A DNA stretch of 33,979 bases from Bacillota bacterium (GTDB lineage: Bacteria; Bacillota; Clostridia; UBA1381): contig JAJQAT010000148.1 of NCBI GenBank assembly GCA_021203665.1, positions 1-33,979 of the forward strand. Reading direction: 5' to 3'. Of this stretch, positions 1 to 6,806 are shown piece after piece. Within the stretch, counting starts at the first letter, position 1. Every line of letters begins with the position of its first letter. A program made the position numbers and the translations under genes. The notes beneath the pieces were generated by a model, which was not told the DNA's origin, did not search any database, and worked only from the letters and a program-made list of their open reading frames with translations.

Positions 1-1429
1 TTTGCTGGGTGCTGGTCGCTGTAACAGTGCTGTTTGTTATTGTGATATTGCTGCCGGCACCGCTGTAGCCGCCGCCGATTCCCGCGCCGTTGCTTCCGCC
101 GGTCGCAGTCAGCTTGTCGGCTGTGGTGTCATTCGCGGTTGTTATTATAAGCGTGTTCGCGGTCGAGGTTTTCTGCAATCCCGCATAGTTTGAGGCGGTG
201 CTTGTCAGCGTATTTTCGCCGTCGAGCTTTACCGTGACGGTATTTTCGGTTTCGCCGCAGTCAATCTCAAGCGGAGACGTTGAACTGTTTGCCACACTCA
301 CGCCGCTAAGCGTAACCGTAACGTCACCGTCCGTTGCCGTAACCTTTATCGTATCGGAGGTCGCTGTCGCGCCGGAGGTCACCATTGAAACCGTATACTC
401 GCCGCTCTCGGTAATATTCAGAAGATTATCCGCATATGTATAGCCGTCGCTGTTTTCCGTGCTAACCCAAAATTCGCTTGTGTACTCCCCGACATAACAC
501 GGGTATGCCGATTTTGTCGAGCCGTCCGTATTGGCGAACACCGCGTACCCGCTCGCGGGTGTTATGCCGTAAACCGTCTGCTGTCCCGTCGTGTAGCTGT
601 CGGCAAAATAGCCGCCGGTGATGGTGACGGATGAACTGTCGCCGGAGTAACCCGTTCCTATAGCACTGCCGGATGTGGAATATGCGGTAATATATCCGGC
701 TTTTATTGTAACTGTGCCCGCACTGCTGCGTCCTCCGCCTATGCCTGCGCCGGCACTGGCGGTTGCCGTTACCGTGCCGCCGTTTATCGTGATATTGCTG
801 CCGGCACCGCCGCGACCTCCGCCTATGCCTGCGCCGTTGCCGGCGGTTGCCGTTACCGTGCCGCCGTTTATCGTGATATTGCTGCCAGAACCGTAGCTGC
901 CGCCGCCGATTCCCGCGCCGTACTGATTGCCGGTTACGGTGAGGCTGCCGGAGGTTTCGCCGTCACCCTCGGCGCTTGTGATTGTGAGCGAGTAATCCGA
1001 GCCTGTGCCTTTCTGCAATCCCGCATAATTACCGCCTGTTGCTGTGAGCGTGTTCGTGTTGCTCAACACTACCGTGACGTTAGCGGTTGAGTTTGAGTCA
1101 ATCAAAAACGGCGATGTGCTGCCGCTTTCGATATTCACGCCCGCGAGGTTGATTGTAACGTCCCCGTCCGTTGCCGTAATCGCTATTGTGTCGGAGGTCG
1201 CTGTGTCGGTGCCGCTCGTTTGCGATATGGTGTATGTACCGCCTTTGGATATGGTGAGCGTTGGACTTGAATAGCTGCACCCGTCCGTAACGTCGGTTGT
1301 AACCGTAAACGCGCCGTATTCCGTGCCGTCCGCGAGCACCGGTATCGTCGGAAACAGTGCCGCCGTCATTGCAAGCGCAGTGAGCAGGCTTAAAATTCGT
1401 CCTTTCGTTTTTGTTTTTATTTTCATCAT
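1..1429 (-). CDS. Secreted repeat-rich carbohydrate-binding-like surface protein (C-terminus off window)
   Basis: The frame is open from an ATG at 1429 to the window edge (476 codons, no stop), so the protein continues to the left. AGGAG precedes the ATG by about 9 bases; a second ATG follows at 1426. Residues 1-33 look like a Sec signal peptide: KIKTKTKGR, a hydrophobic core, then VLA before the mature DG. Two related modules follow (about 55-270 and 335 to the edge). Each has a Thr/Ser-rich beta-type stretch containing ATSDTI and TATDGDVT, a NYAGLQK segment, and repeats built on GAGIGGG...GSNITINGGTVTATA. The first module carries near-exact 28-residue repeats, 84 bases in DNA. These glycine-rich repeats recall Cthe_2159-type beta-helix, carbohydrate-binding proteins of Clostridia. 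Extracellular location is well supported. Ligand and anchoring cannot be judged because the C-terminus is missing. Confidence 0.8.
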   Translation of the reverse strand, partial: MMKIKTKTKGRILSLLTALAMTAALFPTIPVLADGTEYGAFTVTTDVTDGCSYSSPTLTISKGGTYTISQTSGTDTATSDTIAITATDGDVTINLAGVNIESGSTSPFLIDSNSTANVTVVLSNTNTLTATGGNYAGLQKGTGSDYSLTITSAEGDGETSGSLTVTGNQYGAGIGGGSYGSGSNITINGGTVTATAGNGAGIGGGRGGAGSNITINGGTVTATASAGAGIGGGRSSAGTVTIKAGYITAYSTSGSAIGTGYSGDSSSVTITGGYFADSYTTGQQTVYGITPASGYAVFANTDGSTKSAYPCYVGEYTSEFWVSTENSDGYTYADNLLNITESGEYTVSMVTSGATATSDTIKVTATDGDVTVTLSGVSVANSSTSPLEIDCGETENTVTVKLDGENTLTSTASNYAGLQKTSTANTLIITTANDTTADKLTATGGSNGAGIGGGYSGAGSNITITNSTVTATSTQQ

Positions 1430-1495
1430 AATAGTCCTCTCCTTTTTTGATGATTTTATTTATATATAAAGGGCAATGCCCCGGTTGGTGTGATA

Positions 1496-1665
1496 AATTT
1501 TTGTTTAATGTACAATGTATAATGTAAAATGTACAATTATTGAGGCTTTTCAAGGCAGAGCCTTGAAAAGCATTTATATAGGGATTTTAAGGCTTTGCCT
1601 TAAAATCCTCACCTTCATTGTACATTGTAAATTGTACATTATACATTGTACATTAAGCAAAAATT
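1496..1665. repeat. MITE-like palindromic element with two internal hairpins
   Basis: The ends are inverted repeats. Reading inward from 1496, and from 1665 on the other strand, both start AATTTTTG(T/C)TTAATG and continue ACAATGTATAATGTA. Weaker similarity runs outward to about 1484 and 1674, touching the stop codon of the LuxR gene. Inside are two perfect 12-bp stems with 3-base loops, at 1545-1571 (GCTTTTCAAGGC arm) and 1582-1608 (GGATTTTAAGGC arm); the two stems resemble each other. There is no coding capacity. The whole folds as a long cruciform with two side hairpins, as in a non-autonomous mobile repeat. It fills the gap between the LuxR gene and the surface protein, so the surface protein promoter may lie inside it. 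Neither hairpin has a T-tract of the kind expected in a terminator. Confidence 0.65.
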
Positions 1666-1671
1666 ACCACA

Positions 1672-2418
1672 TCAACAATTCCGCATTACCCCCATCAGCT
1701 CCCATTTTGACGCGGTGTTTGTTTTTCTGAAGATATTCTGCAAATGCTTTTGGACGGTATTGCGGCTTACGTCAATCATTTCGGCAATTTCATCATTGCT
1801 TTTATATTCCAAAACAAAGCTCAAAATTTCCGTTTCACGCGGGGTTAAATCGAATTTTTCGCAAAATTCGGATACGTCCGCGCGGACAGCTCCGTCCGAA
1901 TTATACAGCCGGTTCATAACCTTGTTAAGGTGCTGCCCCAATGCGCGCAGGTAAAACAGCTCGCTTTCGTCAAACGCGCCGTCGGTCTTTGTTCTGAAAA
2001 GCGTTAAAACGCCGAGCAGCCGCTCATTGTATACAATGCTGTATTGAATGTTGTCGTATATGTGATACTTTTTGTAGCAGCGTATATATATCGGGTCGCC
2101 GAGCCGCATCTCATCGGAACGGAGGTCGCTGTCACGAACGAGCGTCGGCTCCTTGCTGAGCGCGAGCCATAGGAGGTCGTCCTTGTCGGCGCAGCGAATA
2201 TACTCCTCCTCAGCCTCCGCAAAGCCGGCGGGATAACACATCGGCGCACCGAATATCACGCCGCCCTCCGACATTTCCGCGGGCATAATGCTCGCGTAGC
2301 TGAACGGAACAAGCATCTTAAGCCTCGGCAGAAAATTATTTTTTAAGTCCTCCTTTGTCTCGGCGGAGTACAGCTCATATACAACCGTGTTAAATATCAG
2401 AAAATCGTTTTTATACAT
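1672..2418 (-). CDS. LuxR-family transcriptional regulator with GAF-like sensor domain
   Basis: This is a 248-residue DNA-binding regulator. Residues 188-245 form a LuxR-type helix-turn-helix: FDLTPRETEIL opens it and SRNTVQKHLQNIFRK (218-232) is the recognition helix. Residues 1-170 look like a small-molecule-sensing alpha/beta fold of GAF type (for example QYSIVYNERLLGVLTLF near 125-141); no phosphoacceptor receiver motif is seen. GGAGG lies 5 bases before the ATG. The gene diverges from the putrescine operon across a 360-base gap with facing promoters, which makes it the natural candidate regulator of that operon; this is inferred from position only. Its ligand is unknown. It has its own consensus-like promoter and a leader of about 160 nt with a short GC-rich hairpin. 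Confidence 0.85.
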   Translation of the reverse strand: MYKNDFLIFNTVVYELYSAETKEDLKNNFLPRLKMLVPFSYASIMPAEMSEGGVIFGAPMCYPAGFAEAEEEYIRCADKDDLLWLALSKEPTLVRDSDLRSDEMRLGDPIYIRCYKKYHIYDNIQYSIVYNERLLGVLTLFRTKTDGAFDESELFYLRALGQHLNKVMNRLYNSDGAVRADVSEFCEKFDLTPRETEILSFVLEYKSNDEIAEMIDVSRNTVQKHLQNIFRKTNTASKWELMGVMRNC

Positions 2419-2432
2419 AAAATCCTCCGTCC

Positions 2433-2450
2433 TGCCGCCTTACGGCGGCA
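2433..2450 (-). other. GC-rich hairpin in the LuxR mRNA leader
   Basis: TGCCGCC-TTAC-GGCGGCA forms a 7-bp stem with a 4-base loop, a few bases upstream of the ribosome binding site on the LuxR transcript. There is no T-tract, so it is not a terminator. It could affect translation or mRNA stability. The rest of 2451-2580 shows no open frame or other structure that I can support. Confidence 0.4.
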
Positions 2451-2583
2451 CAAATCATAGCGCGGAAAAGAAGCAAGCAGATTGCGTTTATGAGGAGCGC
2501 CGACGTATTGGTATACTTCAAGCCCCGAATAAGCGTAATATGCGCAGCTTATTTTTCGCGTTATCACCGTCCTTGTTACCTAT

Positions 2584-2612
2584 ATCATAGCACATCATAT
2601 ACTTAAAATCAA
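2584..2612 (-). promoter_or_regulatory. Sigma-A promoter for the LuxR regulator
   Basis: On the minus strand TTGATT (2607-2612), a 17-base spacer and TATGAT (2584-2589) match the housekeeping consensus. Transcription would start near 2577, leaving a leader of about 160 nt before the ATG at 2418. Confidence 0.65.
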
Positions 2613-2618
2613 GTATAT
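2597..2618. promoter_or_regulatory. Inverted repeat, candidate operator
   Basis: ATATACTT (2597-2604) and AAGTATAT (2611-2618) are perfect 8-base arms separated by 6 bases. The site overlaps the -35 box of the LuxR promoter and lies about 40 bases upstream of the -35 box of the divergent operon. It is well placed for autorepression together with control of the operon. The assignment is by position and symmetry only; in such AT-rich DNA chance is possible. Confidence 0.4.
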
Positions 2619-2656
2619 ATACTCAAAAATCGGTATAAATTTCTATAATTTAATAA

Positions 2657-2685
2657 TTGAAATTAAGAATAGAAGGCGGTATAAT
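2657..2685 (+). promoter_or_regulatory. Sigma-A promoter for the putrescine operon
   Basis: TTGAAA (2657-2662), a 17-base spacer and a perfect TATAAT (2680-2685). The DNA just upstream (about 2630-2656) is very AT-rich, like an UP element. The start would fall near 2692, giving a leader of about 87 nt that contains the hairpin at 2711-2750. Confidence 0.75.
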
Positions 2686-2710
2686 ACAGCTATAAACAGA
2701 GATGAAATAC

Positions 2711-2750
2711 AAAGGCGTATTCGCGGCATTGTCACGAGTACGCCTTTTTT
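2711..2750 (+). terminator. Terminator-like hairpin in the operon leader (probable attenuator)
   Basis: AAAGGCGTA (2711-2719) pairs with TACGCCTTT (2739-2747), with partial further pairing inside, and a T-run extends to 2750. It has the form of an intrinsic terminator but lies between the operon promoter and the first gene. No plus-strand gene in the window precedes it, so it should act on this operon's own transcript. A flanking GAGAT/ATCTC pair could extend the stem. I see no known aptamer or T-box motif in the short RNA before it. Confidence 0.6.
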
Positions 2751-2778
2751 ATCTCAAAAATGAAAGGAAGCAAGAAAA

Positions 2779-4155
2779 ATGACTGATAAGGAAAAGGTAT
2801 TAAAGGACGTAAACAAAATTATAACTCTGATTAAAACGGACCGCAAGGACATTTCCGCGGAGGATAAAAAGATGATTGTCGAGGACACTCTCGACCATTT
2901 CAACAACTATGTAAGCCCGGGTTGGCTCAAGTACAGAAAGTCGGTTTCCTCCGACTCCGAGAACGGCGCGGTTGTGGAATGGACGGACGAGGGTGCTTAT
3001 TGCTACGGCTTAAACGGCGAAAGCGAAAAGTTTATCGACTGCCTCGGCGGATTCGGCATCTACACCTGCGGACACAGAAATCCGGAAATCCTCGAAACGG
3101 TAAAGGCGCAGCTTGACCACCAGGCACTCCATTCTCAGGAGCTTTTGGACCCGCTGAGAGGCTATCTTGCAAAGGCTGTCGCGGATATAACTCCGGGCAA
3201 TCTGCAATACTGCTTCTTCACCAACGGCGGCGCGGAGGCGGTTGAAATGGCGCTAAAGCTGGCGCGTATCGCAACCGGCGGACGCTGGTACATATCGACT
3301 GTCGGCGCGTTCCACGGAAAATCGATGGGCGCTATTTCAATGGGCGGCAAGGGCACATACAGAACGCCTTACGCTCCGATGGTTCAACAGGTTCAGCACG
3401 TACAGTACGGCGTCGCGGAGGACGTGAGAAAGGCTATCGTGAATTTACAGGCGGTAGGCGAAAAGGTCGCGGCTGTTATCCTTGAGCCGATTCAGGGCGA
3501 GGCGGGAGTTATTGTTCCGCCGGAGGGATATTTGAAGGAGGTAAGAGAAATCTGCGACGAAACCGGCGTAGCTCTTATATTCGACGAAATTCAAACCGGT
3601 ATGGGCAGAACCGGCACAATGTGGAGATGCGAGGCGGAGGGCGTCACGCCGGATATTATGACGTTCGGCAAGGCGTTCGGCGGCGGCATAATGCCGATTA
3701 CGGGCATCATATGCGACCCCAAGATGTGGACGCAGGACCTTATCGACAATCCGTGGCTTTTAGGCTCGCCCACGTTCGGCGGAAATCCGGTATGCTGTTC
3801 GGCGGCGCTTGCGACAATCAAGTATATGCTTGAAAACGACATTCCGGGCGTATGTAAGAGAAAGGGCGAAATCCTTAAAGCGGGACTTGAAAAGATGGCG
3901 GCGAAATATCCCGAGATTATTCAGGAGGTACGCGGAACGGGACTTATGCTTGCGGTTGAGTTCCACACCTGCGATTTGGGCTACGAAACGGCAAAGGGAC
4001 TTTTCGCAAGACGCGTTATGACCGCCGGTACACTTGTAAACGCCAAAACGATAAGATTTGAGCCTACCGCCGTCATCTCCGAGCAGGATATAGCGGACGT
4101 AATTTCACGTATGGACGAGGCTCTTGCTGACACAAAAAAGGCAATGGGAGTTTGA
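2779..4155 (+). CDS. patA: Putrescine aminotransferase
   Basis: A class III PLP-dependent aminotransferase of 458 residues, close in length to E. coli YgjG/PatA (459) and sharing its signature stretches FIDCLGGFGI (85-94), GHRNP (98-102) and LHSQELLDPLRG (117-128). It should transfer an amino group from putrescine to 2-oxoglutarate, giving 4-aminobutanal (which cyclises to pyrroline) and glutamate, in the cytoplasm. DEIQTG (269-274) contains the PLP-ring aspartate. K298 in FGKAFGGG is the expected Schiff-base lysine. The RBS is GAAAGGAAG about 8 bases before the ATG. It is the first gene of a four-gene operon completed by aldehyde dehydrogenase, 4-hydroxybutyrate dehydrogenase and GABA aminotransferase, which supports a putrescine substrate over ornithine or acetylornithine. 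Cadaverine may also be accepted, as in E. coli. Confidence 0.88.
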   Translation: MTDKEKVLKDVNKIITLIKTDRKDISAEDKKMIVEDTLDHFNNYVSPGWLKYRKSVSSDSENGAVVEWTDEGAYCYGLNGESEKFIDCLGGFGIYTCGHRNPEILETVKAQLDHQALHSQELLDPLRGYLAKAVADITPGNLQYCFFTNGGAEAVEMALKLARIATGGRWYISTVGAFHGKSMGAISMGGKGTYRTPYAPMVQQVQHVQYGVAEDVRKAIVNLQAVGEKVAAVILEPIQGEAGVIVPPEGYLKEVREICDETGVALIFDEIQTGMGRTGTMWRCEAEGVTPDIMTFGKAFGGGIMPITGIICDPKMWTQDLIDNPWLLGSPTFGGNPVCCSAALATIKYMLENDIPGVCKRKGEILKAGLEKMAAKYPEIIQEVRGTGLMLAVEFHTCDLGYETAKGLFARRVMTAGTLVNAKTIRFEPTAVISEQDIADVISRMDEALADTKKAMGV

Positions 4156-4185
4156 TATTAATTTGATATAAAGGAGGATATGACT

Positions 4186-5667
4186 ATGGAACCGAAAAAA
4201 ATGTACATAAACGGCGAATGGGTCGAGGGCAGCTCCGGCAAAACCACAAGCGCGGTAAATCCCGCGAACGGCGAGGTGCTTGCCGAGATTACCTTGGGAA
4301 CCGTCGAGGACGCACGCAAAGCAATAGCGGCGGCAAAGGAATCCTTTTATACAACGCGCGAATGGCGCGATATGGATTCTCAAACGCGCGGAGATTATAT
4401 TCTGAAAATCGCCGACGCGATTGACGCGGAGCGCGATGAATTCGCGAGAATAGACAGTATGGATCACGGCAAGCCGTTAAGAGAGGCGGAGTGCGACGTT
4501 GACGACGCGATTCACACCTTCAGATATTACGCGAGCCTTATCAAAGCGCCCTACGGCGGCGTTTACGATGTAAACGAGGGCTTCGGAAAGATGCACTCCT
4601 TTACGGTGCATGAGCCTGTCGGAGTATGCGGACTTATCACACCGTGGAATTATCCCCTGCTTATGGGCGTATGGAAGCTTGCGCCGGCTCTTGCCGCGGG
4701 CAACAGCGTTGTGTATAAGCCAAGCTCAAACTGCGTGCTTTCGAGCATAAAGCTTTTTGAAATATTTGAAAAGGTCGGCTTGCCCAAAGGCTGCGCGAAC
4801 CTTGTATTGGGTCCCGGCGGAACCATAGGCAACGAGCTTGCCGAAAACAACGATGTGGATATGGTTACGTTTACGGGTTCGACCGAGGTCGGACAGAGCA
4901 TTATGCGCGCTGCGGCGGGCAACGTAAAGAAGATAGGTCTTGAGCTGGGCGGCAAATCGCCGAACGTAATCTTTGCCGACGCCGATATTGAGGGCGCGGT
5001 TGAATGGGCAATGATTGGAATTTTCTTAAATCAAGGCGAGATATGCTCCGCCGGCTCGAGAATTATTATAGAGGAAAGTATAAAGGACAAATTCGTTAAG
5101 CGGCTTGCGGAGCGCGCGAACGCGATAACGATAGGCAATCCGCTCGACAACCCCGATATGGGACCGCTTGTGTCGGAGAGCCATATGAATAAGGTGCTTT
5201 CGTACATCAAAAAGGGTATCGACGAGGGCGCGGCGCTTGTATGCGGCGGCGAAAGATATACCGAGGGCGAATGCGCAAAGGGATATTATGTGCGCCCGAC
5301 CGTGTTTGACAACTGCACGGACGATATGACTATTGTAAAAGAGGAGATTTTCGGACCCGTAGTAACCGTTCAGACCTTTAAGACCGAGCAAGAGGCTATC
5401 GATATGGCGAATAATACCGAATACGGACTTGCCGGCGCGGTATTCACCGCGGACGGAGCGAGGGCGCTTAGGGTTATCAAGGAAATCAGAGCCGGAATTA
5501 CGTGGATAAACTGCTATAATCCCTGCTTTAACGAGGCTCCCTGGGGCGGCTATAAAAAGTCCGGCATAGGCAGAGAGCTTGGCGTGCACGGCTTGGAGGA
5601 ATACCAGGAGATTAAGCAAATTAATATCAACCTCAATCCCGGAATTGTCGGCTGGTACGAGCATTGA
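4186..5667 (+). CDS. NAD(P)-dependent 4-aminobutyraldehyde dehydrogenase (ALDH superfamily)
   Basis: This belongs to the betaine-aldehyde/aminobutyraldehyde dehydrogenase branch of the ALDH superfamily. In this operon it should oxidise 4-aminobutanal to 4-aminobutyrate (GABA) and reduce NAD(P)+. Numbered from an upstream in-frame ATG at 4180, the catalytic residues are intact: N157 (PWNYP), K180, E255 (LELGGK) and C289 (NQGEICSAGSR). I place the start at the second ATG, 4186, because AGGAGG is 8 bases before it and only 2 bases before the ATG at 4180; the protein is then 493 residues, normal for the family. The gap after patA is about 30 bases. The role is assigned from family plus context; betaine aldehyde or another amino-aldehyde is possible on sequence alone. 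Confidence 0.85.
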   Translation: MEPKKMYINGEWVEGSSGKTTSAVNPANGEVLAEITLGTVEDARKAIAAAKESFYTTREWRDMDSQTRGDYILKIADAIDAERDEFARIDSMDHGKPLREAECDVDDAIHTFRYYASLIKAPYGGVYDVNEGFGKMHSFTVHEPVGVCGLITPWNYPLLMGVWKLAPALAAGNSVVYKPSSNCVLSSIKLFEIFEKVGLPKGCANLVLGPGGTIGNELAENNDVDMVTFTGSTEVGQSIMRAAAGNVKKIGLELGGKSPNVIFADADIEGAVEWAMIGIFLNQGEICSAGSRIIIEESIKDKFVKRLAERANAITIGNPLDNPDMGPLVSESHMNKVLSYIKKGIDEGAALVCGGERYTEGECAKGYYVRPTVFDNCTDDMTIVKEEIFGPVVTVQTFKTEQEAIDMANNTEYGLAGAVFTADGARALRVIKEIRAGITWINCYNPCFNEAPWGGYKKSGIGRELGVHGLEEYQEIKQININLNPGIVGWYEH

Positions 5668-5681
5668 TGGGAGTGTTGGAA

Positions 5682-6794
5682 ATGAAACAATTCAGTATCG
5701 CGCCGAAGATAATAACGCTTGATTCCTGCGGCGAATTCATAGATAAATTGGGCATAAACGAGAATGACCTTGTTATCACGATAGAGGTTACGTGGAGCGC
5801 GTATTTTAAAGGCATTAAAGCCGGAACGGTAATTTTCATCGAGAATTACGGCTCGGGCGAGCCGACCGATGAAATGATTACGAGAATAGCCGCGGACATA
5901 AAAAAGCCGTACAAGCGCGTCATAGCGATTGGCGGCGGAACGGTTATAGACTGCGCAAAGCTGTTCGCACTCGAAACGCTTTTACCCGTTACGGATTTGT
6001 TCGACAGGAAAATTCCGGCTGTAAGGGACAAGGAGCTGATTCTTGTTCCCACGACCTGCGGAACAGGCTCGGAGGTAACGAACATATCGATTTTGGAGTT
6101 TAAAAAACGGCATACAAAATTTGGTCTTGCCTCTGATGCGCTGTATGCCGACGCGGCGGTGATAGTGCCGGAGCTGCTTTATAAGCTGCCGTTTAAGGTA
6201 TTCGCCGCAAGCTCGATAGACGCGCTTGTACATTCGGTTGAAAGCTATCTTTCGCCGAAAGCCGCGCCGATTTCAAGAATGTTTTCGCTTAAGGCAATGA
6301 CGATGATTTTAAACGGCTACAAAAAAATCGAATCGGACGGCAAGGACGCGCTTAAAGCACTTCTCCCCGACTTCTGCCTTGCGTCGACTATGGCGGGAAT
6401 CGCTTTCGGCAATGCCGGCTGCGCCGCGGTTCACGCGATGAGCTATCCGCTCGGTGCGGCGTTCCATGTTCCGCACGGCGAATCGAATTACGCAATGTTC
6501 ACTGGCGTGTTCAAAAAATATATGGAAATAAACCCCGACGGCGCGATAAGGGAGCTTAACGCCGCCATAGCCGCCGTTCTCGGCTGCGGCGCGGAAGATG
6601 TGTATGACGAGCTTGAGCGCCTGCTTAACGGCTCGATTTTGCAGAAAAAGCGGTTAAGCGAGTACGGTATGACAAATGAAATGATTGAGGAATTTACCGA
6701 TTCCGTTATCGAAAACCAACAGAGGCTGCTCGGGAATAATTATGTTTTTCTTGACAGAGCGGCGCTCATTGAAATATACACTAAACTTATGTAA
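5682..6794 (+). CDS. 4hbD: 4-hydroxybutyrate dehydrogenase (iron-containing alcohol dehydrogenase)
   Basis: A group III iron-type alcohol dehydrogenase of 370 residues that I recognise as close to C. kluyveri 4-hydroxybutyrate dehydrogenase (371). Shared landmarks are VPTTCGTGSEVTN, AGIAFGNAG and the C-terminal SVIENQQRLL. It should reduce succinate semialdehyde to 4-hydroxybutyrate with NADH. GGGTVID (84-90) is the nucleotide-binding stretch; D180, H184, H251 and H265 are the expected metal ligands. I choose ATG 5682 (MKQFSIAPK) because GGAG lies 8 bases upstream and the N-terminus then aligns with the family. Earlier in-frame starts (TTG 5664, ATG 5667) overlap the preceding stop codon and lack an RBS at proper distance. 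The gene is 14 bases after the aldehyde dehydrogenase, so the pair is probably translationally coupled. Confidence 0.9.
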   Translation: MKQFSIAPKIITLDSCGEFIDKLGINENDLVITIEVTWSAYFKGIKAGTVIFIENYGSGEPTDEMITRIAADIKKPYKRVIAIGGGTVIDCAKLFALETLLPVTDLFDRKIPAVRDKELILVPTTCGTGSEVTNISILEFKKRHTKFGLASDALYADAAVIVPELLYKLPFKVFAASSIDALVHSVESYLSPKAAPISRMFSLKAMTMILNGYKKIESDGKDALKALLPDFCLASTMAGIAFGNAGCAAVHAMSYPLGAAFHVPHGESNYAMFTGVFKKYMEINPDGAIRELNAAIAAVLGCGAEDVYDELERLLNGSILQKKRLSEYGMTNEMIEEFTDSVIENQQRLLGNNYVFLDRAALIEIYTKLM

Positions 6795-6806
6795 AGGAGT
6801 AAAAAA

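Noticed and set aside
1098..1553. A 151-codon minus-strand frame with basic, arginine-rich product
   Set aside because: It lies in another frame over the start of the surface-protein gene, has no family resemblance, and its own start lies inside the palindromic element. The signal-peptide frame starting at 1429 has the RBS and recognisable repeats.
1545..1608. The two perfect hairpins as terminators of the LuxR gene
   Set aside because: Neither has a T-tract on the minus strand, and both lie inside the symmetrical element with inverted ends.
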